Source: Cauispirillum nitrogeniifigens (GTDB lineage Bacteria > Pseudomonadota > Alphaproteobacteria > Rhodospirillales > Rhodospirillaceae). From it: a stretch of 64,000 nt of DNA. Below are positions 18,117 to 26,552 of this stretch, in pieces (position 1 is the stretch's first letter; every line of letters begins with the position of its first letter). The notes beneath the pieces were generated by a model. That model was not told the origin of the DNA. It did not search any database and was given only the letters and a program-made list of their open reading frames with translations. The stretch covers positions 62,001-126,000 of the forward strand of contig NZ_JBLOOT010000003.1 in the NCBI RefSeq assembly GCF_049800675.1, read 5' to 3'. Both the position numbers and the translations under genes were made by a program.

Positions 18117-18166
18117 TCAAAGGGAGTCACCCTTTGATGCATCCCCCTGCGGCCAGGGGGCGTTTT
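18117..18166 (+). promoter_or_regulatory. Two tandem hairpins in the asnO leader
   Basis: TCAAAGGG/CCCTTTGA (perfect 8 bp stem, 5-base loop, 18117-18137) is followed by CCCCCTG/CAGGGGG (7 bp stem, 4-base loop, 18143-18160) and then TTTT at 18163-18166. The second looks like a short intrinsic terminator upstream of the asnO ribosome binding site at 18194, suggesting attenuation. The first could instead be an operator. Confidence 0.5.
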
Positions 18167-18210
18167 CCCCGGCAGGAAGCCCCGCCACGCCCACGGGAGG
18201 CACCATCCGC

Positions 18211-19986
18211 ATGTGCGGCATCTGCGGCGAGATCCGCTTTGACACGACGCCCGCCTCGGCCGCCGCCGTCCAGGCCATGAGCGGCCCGCTAAGCCCGCGC
18301 GGCCCCGATGGCGCCGGCCTGTTCGCGCAAGGACGCGTCGCCCTGGGGCATCGCCGCCTGAAGATCATCGACCTGACCGAGCACGCCCAGCAGCCCATGG
18401 TCGATCCCGAGCTGGGGCTGGCCATCGCCTTCAACGGCTGCATCTACAACTATCCGCAACTGCGCGCGGACCTCGCGGCGCGTGGCTACACGTTCTTCTC
18501 CCACGGCGATACCGAGGTCATCCTCAAGGCCTTCCACGCCTGGGGGCCGCGCTGCGTGGAGCGCTTCCACGGCATGTTCGCCTTCTGCATCTGGGAGCGC
18601 GACAGCGGCCGCGTGACCCTGGCCCGCGACCGCCTGGGCATCAAGCCGCTGTACATCGCCGAGACACCGGGGATGCTGCGCTTCGCCTCCACCCTGCCGG
18701 CGCTGATCGCCTCGGGGCCGGAGGTGGACCGCGCCATCGACCCGGTGGCCCTGCACCACTACATGACCTTCCACGCCGTGGTGCCGGCGCCGCGCACCCT
18801 CCTCAAGGGCGTGCGCAAGCTGCCGCCGGCCACCCTGCTGACCATCGAGCCGGACGGCACGCGGCGCCAGGAAACCTATTGGACCCTGCGCCTGGACCAG
18901 CCGGAGGACCGGCCGTTCCCGGACTGGCAGGACGCCGTTCTGGCCGCCCTGCGCACCGCCGTGCGGCGCCGGCTGGTGGCCGACGTGCCGGTCGGCGTGC
19001 TGCTGTCGGGCGGGCTCGACAGTTCGCTCATCGTCGGGCTGCTGGCCGATGCCGGACAGAACGGTCTGTCCACGTTCTCCGTCGGATTCGAGGAAGCCGG
19101 CGGCGAGAAGGGCGATGAGTTCCAGTACTCCGACCTGATCGCCCGCCACTACGGTACCGACCACCACCGCATCTTCGTGCCGTCCGACCGCCTGCTCGAC
19201 ACCCTGCCCCGCACCATCGCCGCCATGAGCGAGCCGATGGTCAGCTACGACACTGTCGGCTTCTACCTGCTGTCGCAGGAGGTCGCCCGGCACGTCCGCG
19301 TCGTCCAGTCGGGCCAGGGCGCGGACGAGGTGTTCGGCGGTTATCACTGGTATCCGCCGCTCCTCGACAGCGGCGATGGCGACGCCGTGGCCGACTATGC
19401 CCGCGTGTTCTTCGACCGCGACCATGCGGAGGTCGCCCGCGCCCTGGCCCCGCGATTCGTCGATGGCGACGCCTCGCGGGCATTCGTGGCCGATCATTTC
19501 GCCCGCCCCGGCGCCGCCCGCGCGGTGGACAAGGCGTTACGGCTGGACACCACGGTGATGCTGGTCGACGACCCGGTGAAGCGGGTGGACAACATGACCA
19601 TGGCCTGGGGCCTGGAGGCCCGCGTGCCGTTCCTCGACCACGAGTTGGTGGAACTCGCCGCCCGCATCCCCGCCGAGCACAAGGTCGCCGGCGGCGGCAA
19701 GCATGTGCTGAAGGAGGCCGCCCGCAAGGTCATCCCGCCGGCCGTCATCGACCGCCCCAAGGGCTATTTTCCGGTGCCGGCGCTGAAGTACATCCAAGGC
19801 CCCTATCTGGATCTGGTGTGCGACGCCCTGGACAGCCGCGTGGCCCGCGAGCGCGGCCTGTTCAACCGCGCCTATGTGGACGACCTGCTGGCCGCCCCGT
19901 CCGACCACATCACGCCCCTGCGCGGGTCCAAGCTGTGGCAGGTGGCCCTGCTGGAACTGTGGCTCCAGGCCCAGGACATCGCCTGA
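18211..19986 (+). CDS. asnO: N-acetylglutaminylglutamine amidotransferase (asparagine synthase-like)
   Basis: A 591-residue class II glutamine amidotransferase that amidates N-acetylglutaminylglutamine to give the osmoprotectant NAGGN. The glutaminase nucleophile is Cys2 (MCGICGEIRF), with the N-terminal domain to about residue 190. The synthetase domain carries the ATP pyrophosphatase loop SGGLDSS at 266-272. A GGGAGG site lies 12 bases before the ATG that exposes Cys2, so longer in-frame starts are wrong. General AsnB is the alternative name, but the following ngg and M42 genes are the conserved NAGGN operon described in Sinorhizobium and Pseudomonas. It is cytoplasmic and expected to be salt-induced. 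Confidence 0.95.
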   Translation: MCGICGEIRFDTTPASAAAVQAMSGPLSPRGPDGAGLFAQGRVALGHRRLKIIDLTEHAQQPMVDPELGLAIAFNGCIYNYPQLRADLAARGYTFFSHGDTEVILKAFHAWGPRCVERFHGMFAFCIWERDSGRVTLARDRLGIKPLYIAETPGMLRFASTLPALIASGPEVDRAIDPVALHHYMTFHAVVPAPRTLLKGVRKLPPATLLTIEPDGTRRQETYWTLRLDQPEDRPFPDWQDAVLAALRTAVRRRLVADVPVGVLLSGGLDSSLIVGLLADAGQNGLSTFSVGFEEAGGEKGDEFQYSDLIARHYGTDHHRIFVPSDRLLDTLPRTIAAMSEPMVSYDTVGFYLLSQEVARHVRVVQSGQGADEVFGGYHWYPPLLDSGDGDAVADYARVFFDRDHAEVARALAPRFVDGDASRAFVADHFARPGAARAVDKALRLDTTVMLVDDPVKRVDNMTMAWGLEARVPFLDHELVELAARIPAEHKVAGGGKHVLKEAARKVIPPAVIDRPKGYFPVPALKYIQGPYLDLVCDALDSRVARERGLFNRAYVDDLLAAPSDHITPLRGSKLWQVALLELWLQAQDIA

Positions 19987-21656
19987 TGCACGCCGACGCC
20001 ATCATCGACTGCGGCTGGGGCCGGCTGATCTTTGCCCACACCTTCGCCACCCTGGACGACGTCGCCGCCGCCCTGCGCGACGAACGGCCGGGGCGGCGCG
20101 ACATCGCCTTCTATTGCCCCGACCCGCAGGTCATCCTGACCAAGGCGCCGCAGGACCTGTTCCTCGATCCGTCGCACACCTACCGCCTGCGCCTTGCCGA
20201 CTATCGGCCGGCGGCGGAGGGGGAGCCGACGGGCTTCCACGTCCGGGCGGTGGAGCGGCCCGAGGACGTGGAGCAGGTCAACCGCATCTATACCAGCCGC
20301 CACATGGTGCCCTTCGCCGAGGACTTCCCGTGGCAGGAGCGGGCCTCGCCGGTCGTCACCGTGCTGTTGGCCGAGGATGACACCAGCGGCGCCATCCTTG
20401 GCGTGATCACCGGCATCGACCACGCGCGCGGCTTCGACGACCCGGACAACGGCTCCAGCCTGTGGGCGCTGGCGGTGGACGCGCAGACCCGCCACCCTGG
20501 CGTGGGCGAAGTCCTGGTGCGCCGGCTGGCAGAACGCTTCCGGGCGCGCGGGCGGGCCTTCATGGACCTGTCGGTCATGCACGATAATGCCGGTGCCATC
20601 CGCCTCTATGAGAAACTGGGCTTCACGCGGGTGCCGGTGTTCACCATCAAGACCAAGAACTCCATCAACGAAAAGCTGTTCATCGGCCCGGTGCCGGAGG
20701 CCGCCCTGAACCCCTACGCCCGCATCATCGTCGACGAGGCGCGGCGGCGCGGCATTCAGGTGCAGGTCGTTGACGAACAGGAAGGATATTTCACCCTCAG
20801 CCACGGCGGTCGGTCCATCACCTGCCGCGAAAGCCTGTCGGACCTGACCACCGCCATCGCCATGAGCCGCTGCGACGACAAGGCCGTGACCCGCCGCCTG
20901 CTGGCCGCCGCCGGCCTGGCGGTGCCCGACCAGATGGAGGTGTCTGCCGACAACGAGGGGGCGGCCCTGGAGTTCCTGGCCCGCCACGGCTCCGTCGTCG
21001 TCAAGCCGGCGCGCGGCGAACAGGGCCAGGGCATCAGCGTCGACGTGCGCCGCCCCGACGACCTGCGCCGCGCCATCGCCGCCGCGCGGGCGTTCAGCAG
21101 CCGGGTGCTGCTGGAACAGTTCTGCCAGGGGGAGGACCTGCGCATCATCGTCATCGATGGCAAGGTGGTTGCCGGGGCGGTGCGCCGCCCGGCCTGCGTC
21201 GTCGGCACCGGCCGCCACAGCCTGCGGGCGCTGATCGAGGCGCAAAGCCGCCGCCGCGCCGCCGCCACCGGGGGCGAAAGCCGCATCCCGCTGGACGCCG
21301 AAACCGAACGCTGCGCCCGCGAGGCCGGCTATGACCTGGAGGACGTTCCGCCGGAGGGGGCCGTGGTGCCGGTGCGCAAGACCGCCAACCTGCACACCGG
21401 CGGCACCATCCACGACGTCACCGACGAGATGCACCCTGAACTGGTGCGTGCCGCCGTCCTGGCCGCCCACGCGTTGGACATTCCGGTGGTCGGGCTGGAC
21501 CTGCTGGTGCCCGACCTGCGGGGACCGGACCATGTGATCATCGAGGCCAACGAGCGTCCGGGCCTGGCCAACCACGAGCCGCAGCCCACCGCAGAACGTT
21601 TCATCGACCTGCTGTTTCCGCAGACGCGCTTCCAGCGCCAGACGGAGGTTCCGTGA
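19986..21656 (+). CDS. ngg: N-acetylglutaminylglutamine synthetase (GNAT-ATP-grasp fusion)
   Basis: A 556-residue two-domain enzyme. The GNAT acetyltransferase part (about residues 60-215) has the acetyl-CoA loop region TRHPGVGEVLVRRL and LYEKLGFTRVP. The ATP-grasp part (about 260-550) has VVKPARGEQGQGI and the metal-binding IIEANERPG. It acetylates glutamine and ligates a second glutamine, making the substrate for AsnO. Its ATG overlaps the asnO stop by one base (TGATG), so the two are translationally coupled. The length and fusion match the family. Confidence 0.95.
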   Translation: MHADAIIDCGWGRLIFAHTFATLDDVAAALRDERPGRRDIAFYCPDPQVILTKAPQDLFLDPSHTYRLRLADYRPAAEGEPTGFHVRAVERPEDVEQVNRIYTSRHMVPFAEDFPWQERASPVVTVLLAEDDTSGAILGVITGIDHARGFDDPDNGSSLWALAVDAQTRHPGVGEVLVRRLAERFRARGRAFMDLSVMHDNAGAIRLYEKLGFTRVPVFTIKTKNSINEKLFIGPVPEAALNPYARIIVDEARRRGIQVQVVDEQEGYFTLSHGGRSITCRESLSDLTTAIAMSRCDDKAVTRRLLAAAGLAVPDQMEVSADNEGAALEFLARHGSVVVKPARGEQGQGISVDVRRPDDLRRAIAAARAFSSRVLLEQFCQGEDLRIIVIDGKVVAGAVRRPACVVGTGRHSLRALIEAQSRRRAAATGGESRIPLDAETERCAREAGYDLEDVPPEGAVVPVRKTANLHTGGTIHDVTDEMHPELVRAAVLAAHALDIPVVGLDLLVPDLRGPDHVIIEANERPGLANHEPQPTAERFIDLLFPQTRFQRQTEVP

Positions 21657-22828
21657 CCCAGGATTTCAAGGCCCTGCGCCGCCTGCCCATCGACACCGAC
21701 TACCTGTGCCGGGTGCTGCTGCGCCTGCTGGAGACGGCCAGCCCCAGCGGCATGACCGACAACGTGGTGCACCTTGTCGGCGCCGAGCTTGAGGCCCTGG
21801 GCATCGACTACGCACTGACCCGGCGCGGCGCCATCCGCGCCAACCTTGCCGGCCGGGGTGGCGGCGGCGCCTTTGCCCCGGAGCGGGCGATCATCGCCCA
21901 CCTCGACACCCTGGGCGCCATGGTCAAGGAGCTGAAGCCCAACGGCCGCGTCGCCCTCGCCCCCATCGGCCACTGGTCGGCCCGCTTTGCCGAGGGCACG
22001 CGCTGCACCATCCACTCCGACGGCCTGCGCTGCGTCACCGGCACCATCCTGCCGCTCAAGGCGTCCGGCCACACCTACAACGAAGAGGTCGACACCCAGC
22101 CGTCCAAGTGGACCAACCTGGAGGTCCGCATCGATGAGGACTGCCGCAGCCTCGACGACCTGCACCGGCTGCGCATCGACGTCGGCGACATGGTCGCCAT
22201 CGCCTCCAGCCCGGTCATCACGCCGACCGGGTTCATCAATGCCCGCCACCTGGACGACAAGGCCGGGGTGGCGACCATCCTCGCCGCCGCCAAGGCGGTG
22301 ACGGAAGGCCAAGTGCGGCTGCCCATGGACTGCCACCTGCTGTTCACCATCTCCGAGGAAGTGGGCGTCGGCGCCTCGGCGGTGCTGCACGGCGACGTGG
22401 CGGAGATGGTGTCCATCGACAACGGCACCCTCGCGCCGGGACAGAACACCAGCGAATACGGCGTCACCGTGACCATGATGGACAGCGCCGGCCCCTTCGA
22501 CTGGCACCTGACCCGCACGCTGCTGGGCCTGTGCGAGGCCCATGGCATCGAGCACAGCCGCGACGTGTTCCGCTACTACCGCAGCGACGGCGCCGCCGCC
22601 CTGGAGGCCGGCAACGACATCCGCACGGCGCTGCTGTGCTTCGCCTGCGACGGCTCCCATGGCTGGGAGCGCACGCATGTCCGCTCCCTGGAGGCGCTGG
22701 CGGCGCTGCTGACCCTGTACATGCAGTCCGACCTGGCCTTCCAGCGCGACCGCCGCCCCATCGGCCCGATGGAGGACTTCCCCTACCAGCCGTTCCCGGA
22801 GGAGACGGAGGGACACGGCGGCGGCTGA
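21653..22828 (+). CDS. M42-family peptidase of the NAGGN operon
   Basis: A 391-residue metallopeptidase-like protein, third gene of the osmoprotectant operon. Dinuclear metal ligand segments are visible: AHLDTLG, ARHLDDKAGV, and the catalytic ISEEVGVG. It starts with GTG overlapping the ngg stop (GTGA at 21653-21656). An M42 member is conserved beside asnO-ngg in many genomes. Its role is not settled; trimming or recycling the dipeptide when osmotic stress ends is a reasonable inference. It is cytoplasmic with no signal peptide. Confidence 0.9.
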   Translation: MTQDFKALRRLPIDTDYLCRVLLRLLETASPSGMTDNVVHLVGAELEALGIDYALTRRGAIRANLAGRGGGGAFAPERAIIAHLDTLGAMVKELKPNGRVALAPIGHWSARFAEGTRCTIHSDGLRCVTGTILPLKASGHTYNEEVDTQPSKWTNLEVRIDEDCRSLDDLHRLRIDVGDMVAIASSPVITPTGFINARHLDDKAGVATILAAAKAVTEGQVRLPMDCHLLFTISEEVGVGASAVLHGDVAEMVSIDNGTLAPGQNTSEYGVTVTMMDSAGPFDWHLTRTLLGLCEAHGIEHSRDVFRYYRSDGAAALEAGNDIRTALLCFACDGSHGWERTHVRSLEALAALLTLYMQSDLAFQRDRRPIGPMEDFPYQPFPEETEGHGGG

Positions 22829-22841
22829 GGAGCCACCCGCC

Positions 22842-23519
22842 TTATCCCCCCAGCACCCCGGCCAGCCGCCGCGCGCAGGCTTGCACGGCGGATATGGCGC
22901 GGGCGGTGTCCATGCCCTCCAGCGCGACCACGCCGACGGAGCCCTGGAAGCCGCCGGGCGCCGTCGCCGGGCCATGGATGGGGCTGGCGACGCCGACGGC
23001 GCCGCGCTGCAACTGGCCTTGAGTCAGGCAGTAGCCGTCGCGGCGGGCCTGGCGGACCTCCGGCGGCTCGTCGGGGCGTTCCGGGCGCCCGGCGAGGATG
23101 GCCAGCCCCGCCGCCCCCACCGTCAGCGGATGGCGGCTGCCGACGCGGTAGCCCACGCTCAGCACGCCGCCCTCGGGCTCGGCGACCATCAGGGCCACCG
23201 CCTCCTCCCCCTGGGGCGCGGTGAGGAAGGCGGTCGCCGCCGTCTCCCGCGCCAGGGCATGCAGCAGCGGCTGGGCGGCGGCGCGCAGGCGCGGCTCGAA
23301 GCGGGCGGCCAGCAGCAGGACGCCGCTGCCCAGCACCACCTTTCCGGCGGCGGTCCGCGCCACCAGAGCGTGGCCCTCCAGCGTCTCGACGATGCGGTAG
23401 ACGTTGGCGCGCGGAACCTCCAGCGCCTCCGCCAGAGCGGTCATGGACAGGCCGGCGGGATGATCGGCGACGACCTTGAGCGCCAGGATGCCGCGATCAA
23501 GCGTTTGCAGGGCGCTCAT
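22842..23519 (-). CDS. IclR-family transcriptional regulator
   Basis: A 225-residue regulator. The N-terminal winged helix (residues 1-62) contains GLSMTALAEALEVPRANVYRIVETL, and the C-terminal effector domain has AAGLAILAG and VGVASPIHGP. It is slightly short for IclR (about 250). A GAGGAG site precedes the ATG. It is divergent from the P450 fusion gene, and the 139 bp between them hold two palindromes that are likely its operators, so it probably controls the P450 and itself in response to a small aromatic or acid ligand. Confidence 0.9.
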   Translation of the reverse strand: MSALQTLDRGILALKVVADHPAGLSMTALAEALEVPRANVYRIVETLEGHALVARTAAGKVVLGSGVLLLAARFEPRLRAAAQPLLHALARETAATAFLTAPQGEEAVALMVAEPEGGVLSVGYRVGSRHPLTVGAAGLAILAGRPERPDEPPEVRQARRDGYCLTQGQLQRGAVGVASPIHGPATAPGGFQGSVGVVALEGMDTARAISAVQACARRLAGVLGG

Positions 23520-23587
23520 CAGTGCATCTCCTCAGGGGCGGCAACGCCCGCCCCCACCTTGACCGGGGGGAGGCGGCGCAGTATCTA

Positions 23588-23624
23588 TGTTCATGGAATG
23601 AACAATAACGTCCACTATGTGGAC
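23588..23624. promoter_or_regulatory. Paired palindromic operators between iclR and the P450 gene
   Basis: TGTTCATGGAATGAACA (23588-23604) is a perfect 17 bp palindrome, and GTCCACTATGTGGAC (23610-23624) is a perfect 15 bp one. Their centres are 21 bp apart, about two helical turns, so two dimers would sit on the same face. The arms differ in sequence, so they may bind with different affinity or bind different regulators. Confidence 0.7.
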
Positions 23625-23658
23625 AGTCAATCCCAAGAACCACGTCCGGGAGACCGTC

Positions 23659-26001
23659 ATGACCCACCAGCCCGCGCCCCAAGCCCCCGCCGCCAGCGGC
23701 TGCCCGATGCACGGCGCCGCCCTGCGCTCGCCCACGGGCTGCCCGGTGTCGCCCGAGGCCGCCGCCTTCGATCCGTTCGAGGGGCCGTATCAGGTCGACC
23801 CGGCCGAAGCCCTGCGCTGGTCGCGCGCCAAGGAGCCGGTGTTCTACAGCCCCAAGCTGGGCTATTGGGTGGTGACGCGCTACGAGGACGTGAAGGCGGT
23901 CTTCCGCGACAACCACACCTTCTCGCCGTCCATCGCGCTGGAGAAGATCACCCCCGCCTCGGCCGAGGCGATGGAGGTGCTCAAGCGCTACGACTACGCC
24001 ATGAACCGCACCCTGGTGAACGAGGACGAGCCGGCACACATGGAGCGCCGCCGCGCCCTGATGCACTCCTTCGACCTGGAGGAACTGGCCCACCACGAAC
24101 CGATGCTGCGGCGCCTGACCCGGCAGTACATGGACCGCTTCATCGACAAGGGCGAGGCCGATCTCGTCGACGAGATGCTGTGGGAAATCCCCCTGACGGT
24201 GGCCCTGCACTTCCTCGGCGTACCCGAGGAGGACATGGAGCTGCTGCGCAAGTACTCCATCGCCCACACCGTCAACACCTGGGGCCGCCCCTCGCCTGAG
24301 GAGCAGGTCGCCGTGGCCGAGAGCGTCGGCAAGTTCTGGCAGCTCGCCGGGACGGTGCTGGAGAAGATGCGCCAGGACCCGTCGGGCGACGGCTGGATGA
24401 AGTACGCCATCCGCCGCCAGAAGGAGCTGCCCGACGTCGTCACCGACAGCTACCTGCATTCCATGATGATGGCGGGCATCGTCGCGGCACACGAAACCAC
24501 CGCCAACGCCACCGCCAACATGCTGCGCCTGCTGCTGGATAACCGCGACGCGTGGGAGGACATCCGCGCCAACCCGGCACTCATCCCCAACGCGGTGGAG
24601 GAATGCCTGCGGCTATCGGGGTCCATCATCGCCTGGCGCCGGCTGGCCGTGACCGACACCAGGGTCGGCGGCGTGGACATCCCGGCCGGCTCCAAGCTGC
24701 TGATCGTCATGGTGTCGGGCAACCACGATGAACGGCAGTTCGAGAATGCCGACGAGTTGGACATCTACCGCGACAACACCGCCGAGCACCTGACCTTCGG
24801 CTACGGCAGCCACCAGTGCATGGGCAAGAACCTGGCGCGCATGGAGATGCGCATCTTCCTCGACGAGTTCATCCGCCGCCTGCCGCACATGGAACTGGTC
24901 CCCGACCAGGAGTTCACCTTCGTCCCCAACACCTCCTTCCGGGGGCCGGAGCACCTGTGGGTGCGCTGGGATCCGGCGAAGAATCCCGAGCGCGCCGACC
25001 CGTCCATCCTCGACCGCCCGCTGTCCTTCAAGATCGGCGCCCCCGACACCCACGAGGCCGCCCGGCAGGTGCGCGTGGTCGAGGTCCGCAAGGAGGCCGA
25101 GGGCATCACCGGCCTGACCATCGAGGACGTGCGCGGCCGCCCCCTGCCCCGCTGGAGCCCCGGCGCGCACATCGACATGCTGGTCGGCGACTACGTCCGC
25201 AAGTACTCCCTGTGCGGCGACCCCGACGACACCCGCCGCCTGGAGGTCGCCATCCTGCGCGAGGACACCGGCCGGGGCGGGTCACGCCACATCTGCGATA
25301 CCACCACGCCCGGCTGCACCTTCCGCATTCGCGGGCCGAAGAACCACTTCCGCCTCGACGAGGGCGCGGCGGCCTACCTGCTGGTCGCCGGCGGCATCGG
25401 CATCACCCCCATCATTGCCATGGCCGACCGCCTGAAGCGCCTGGGCAAGCCCTACACCCTCCACTACGCCGGACGGTCGCTGGCGACCATGGCATTGGTG
25501 GAGCGGCTGAAGCGCGACCACGGCGCGGCCCTGGCGCTCTATCCCAAGGACGGCGGCGAGCGCATGGACCTGCCCGCCCTGGTCGCCGCGCTGCCGGCCG
25601 GTGGCCAGGTCTACGCCTGCGGCCCCGACCGCCTGCTGTCGGCGCTGGAGGATCTGACCCGCGAGATGCCCGAAGGCACCCTGCACATCGAGCACTTCGC
25701 CTCCGCCGGCAGCACCCTCGACCCGGCGCACGAGATCGCCTTCGACGTCGAGTTGACCGACAGCGAGCTGACCCTGCACGTTCCGGCGGACAAGACCGTG
25801 CTGGAAACCCTGCGCGGCGCCGGCATCGACGTGCCCAGCGACTGCGAGGAGGGCCTGTGCGGCAACTGCGAGGTCAGCGTGGTCGAGGGCGAGATCGACC
25901 ACCGCGACCGCGTGCTGAGCAGTGCCGAACGGGCCGAGGGCAAGCGCATGATGAGCTGCTGCTCGCGCTCCAAGGGGGGCCGACTGAAGCTCGCATTGTA
26001 G
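23659..26001 (+). CDS. Self-sufficient cytochrome P450-reductase fusion (CYP116B-like, class VII)
   Basis: A 780-residue fusion. The P450 domain (about 1-440) has I-helix AAHETT at 276-281, ExxR at 315-318 and the heme loop FGYGSHQCMG with ligand Cys387. A short linker leads to a phthalate-dioxygenase-reductase-like module: FMN domain with YSLCGDP, NADH domain with VAGGIGITPII, and a C-terminal plant-type 2Fe-2S domain with Cys729, 734, 737 and 767. It should carry NAD(P)H electrons to its own heme and hydroxylate small organic substrates. The start at 23659 has GGGAG upstream; the earlier in-frame Met adds 14 residues that overlap the operator. The usual A/G-G-x-E/D-T pattern has Ala in the second position here. 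Confidence 0.94.
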   Translation: MTHQPAPQAPAASGCPMHGAALRSPTGCPVSPEAAAFDPFEGPYQVDPAEALRWSRAKEPVFYSPKLGYWVVTRYEDVKAVFRDNHTFSPSIALEKITPASAEAMEVLKRYDYAMNRTLVNEDEPAHMERRRALMHSFDLEELAHHEPMLRRLTRQYMDRFIDKGEADLVDEMLWEIPLTVALHFLGVPEEDMELLRKYSIAHTVNTWGRPSPEEQVAVAESVGKFWQLAGTVLEKMRQDPSGDGWMKYAIRRQKELPDVVTDSYLHSMMMAGIVAAHETTANATANMLRLLLDNRDAWEDIRANPALIPNAVEECLRLSGSIIAWRRLAVTDTRVGGVDIPAGSKLLIVMVSGNHDERQFENADELDIYRDNTAEHLTFGYGSHQCMGKNLARMEMRIFLDEFIRRLPHMELVPDQEFTFVPNTSFRGPEHLWVRWDPAKNPERADPSILDRPLSFKIGAPDTHEAARQVRVVEVRKEAEGITGLTIEDVRGRPLPRWSPGAHIDMLVGDYVRKYSLCGDPDDTRRLEVAILREDTGRGGSRHICDTTTPGCTFRIRGPKNHFRLDEGAAAYLLVAGGIGITPIIAMADRLKRLGKPYTLHYAGRSLATMALVERLKRDHGAALALYPKDGGERMDLPALVAALPAGGQVYACGPDRLLSALEDLTREMPEGTLHIEHFASAGSTLDPAHEIAFDVELTDSELTLHVPADKTVLETLRGAGIDVPSDCEEGLCGNCEVSVVEGEIDHRDRVLSSAERAEGKRMMSCCSRSKGGRLKLAL

Positions 26002-26011
26002 GGCCGATGCA

Positions 26012-26027
26012 TTACCCATTGATGTAT
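26012..26027. promoter_or_regulatory. Candidate PadR operator upstream of padR
   Basis: TTACCCATTGATGTAT matches TTACCCTTCGATGCAT at 26509-26524 in 13 of 16 positions. Both are intergenic, one before padR and one before the flavoprotein gene, and both lie beside ATGCAT-like repeats (26008-26011 region and 26519-26524). A shared site for the PadR protein is the simplest reading. Confidence 0.5.
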
Positions 26028-26042
26028 TAATGATGACGAGGT

Positions 26043-26072
26043 AGGCTCTCCTGGTCGCGTGCAGGAGAGCCT
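26043..26072 (+). terminator. Hairpin that may end the P450 message and mask the padR ribosome binding site
   Basis: AGGCTCTCCT/AGGAGAGCCT is a perfect 10 bp stem with a 10-base loop followed by TTT. It lies 41 bp past the P450 stop. The 3' arm contains AGGAG, the only good Shine-Dalgarno sequence for padR, whose ATG is seven bases past the stem. Confidence 0.72.
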
Positions 26073-26078
26073 TTCCCC

Positions 26079-26480
26079 ATGGCCAAGACCATCCCCGACT
26101 ACACCAGCCGATCGTACTGGAATGGCACCATCAAGATGAGCCTTTCCAAGTTCTTCGTGCTCTATGTCCTGCACGCACGGCCGATGCACGGCTACGAGAT
26201 CGCCCAGTCCGTGGAGCGGACCACCAGCGGCTGCTGCTCGCCGTCCGAAGGGGCGATTTACCCCACCCTCAAGGAGTTCGAGGCCGGCGGCTACGTGGTG
26301 TCGGAAACGGAAGTCGTTTCCGGGCGCGAACGCCGCGTCTACACCCTGACCGACAAGGGCCGCGAGGCGTTCCGCGTGGCCGTGGATGCCTGGATGGAAG
26401 TCACCGACAGCCTGGTCGCGGCGCGCGGCGTGGTCGACCGCGCGGCGGCCGGGGGCCAGGGAGACGGCGGCTGCTGCTGA
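26079..26480 (+). CDS. PadR-family transcriptional regulator with vicinal cysteine pairs
   Basis: A 133-residue winged-helix regulator. The PadR core is clear: FFVLYVLHARPMHGYEIAQ, then SPSEGAIYPTLKEFEAGGYV and the wing with RERRVYTLTDKGREAF. Two features are odd. Cys52-Cys53 replaces the usual residues just before the SPSEGAIYP helix, and the protein ends in Cys132-Cys133. Four cysteines in two vicinal pairs would suit a thiol, arsenite or other soft-metal sensor. It is followed by a terminator and then by the flavoprotein/MFS/sigma genes it may control. The N-terminal helix before residue 20 is longer than usual. Confidence 0.9.
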   Translation: MAKTIPDYTSRSYWNGTIKMSLSKFFVLYVLHARPMHGYEIAQSVERTTSGCCSPSEGAIYPTLKEFEAGGYVVSETEVVSGRERRVYTLTDKGREAFRVAVDAWMEVTDSLVAARGVVDRAAAGGQGDGGCC

Positions 26481-26497
26481 AGCAGCGCCCCTTTTTT
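26467..26497 (+). terminator. Intrinsic terminator after padR
   Basis: A GCTGCT/AGCAGC stem overlapping the padR stop codon is followed by GCCCC and a run of six T (26492-26497). This separates padR from the flavoprotein gene, which must then have its own promoter in about 26498-26540. Confidence 0.72.
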
Positions 26498-26508
26498 GCC
26501 TCTTTACC

Positions 26509-26524
26509 TTACCCTTCGATGCAT
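26509..26524. promoter_or_regulatory. Candidate PadR operator upstream of the flavoprotein operon
   Basis: TTACCCTTCGATGCAT, the second copy of the motif at 26012-26027, is followed at once by AGATGCA, giving a tandem ATGCAT-type repeat. It sits 28 bp before the flavoprotein start, where a repressor would block transcription. Confidence 0.5.
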
Positions 26525-26552
26525 AGATGCAATCAGCATGGAGAGCGGAGTC

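Noticed and set aside
15402..18137. Open plus-strand frame of about 900 codons opposite the membrane hybrid kinase
   Set aside because: It is a shadow of the kinase gene: low-complexity, no recognisable domain, and no ribosome binding site.
18211..19986. Ordinary asparagine synthetase AsnB
   Set aside because: The coupled ngg-type GNAT/ATP-grasp gene and M42 gene identify the osmolyte amidotransferase instead.
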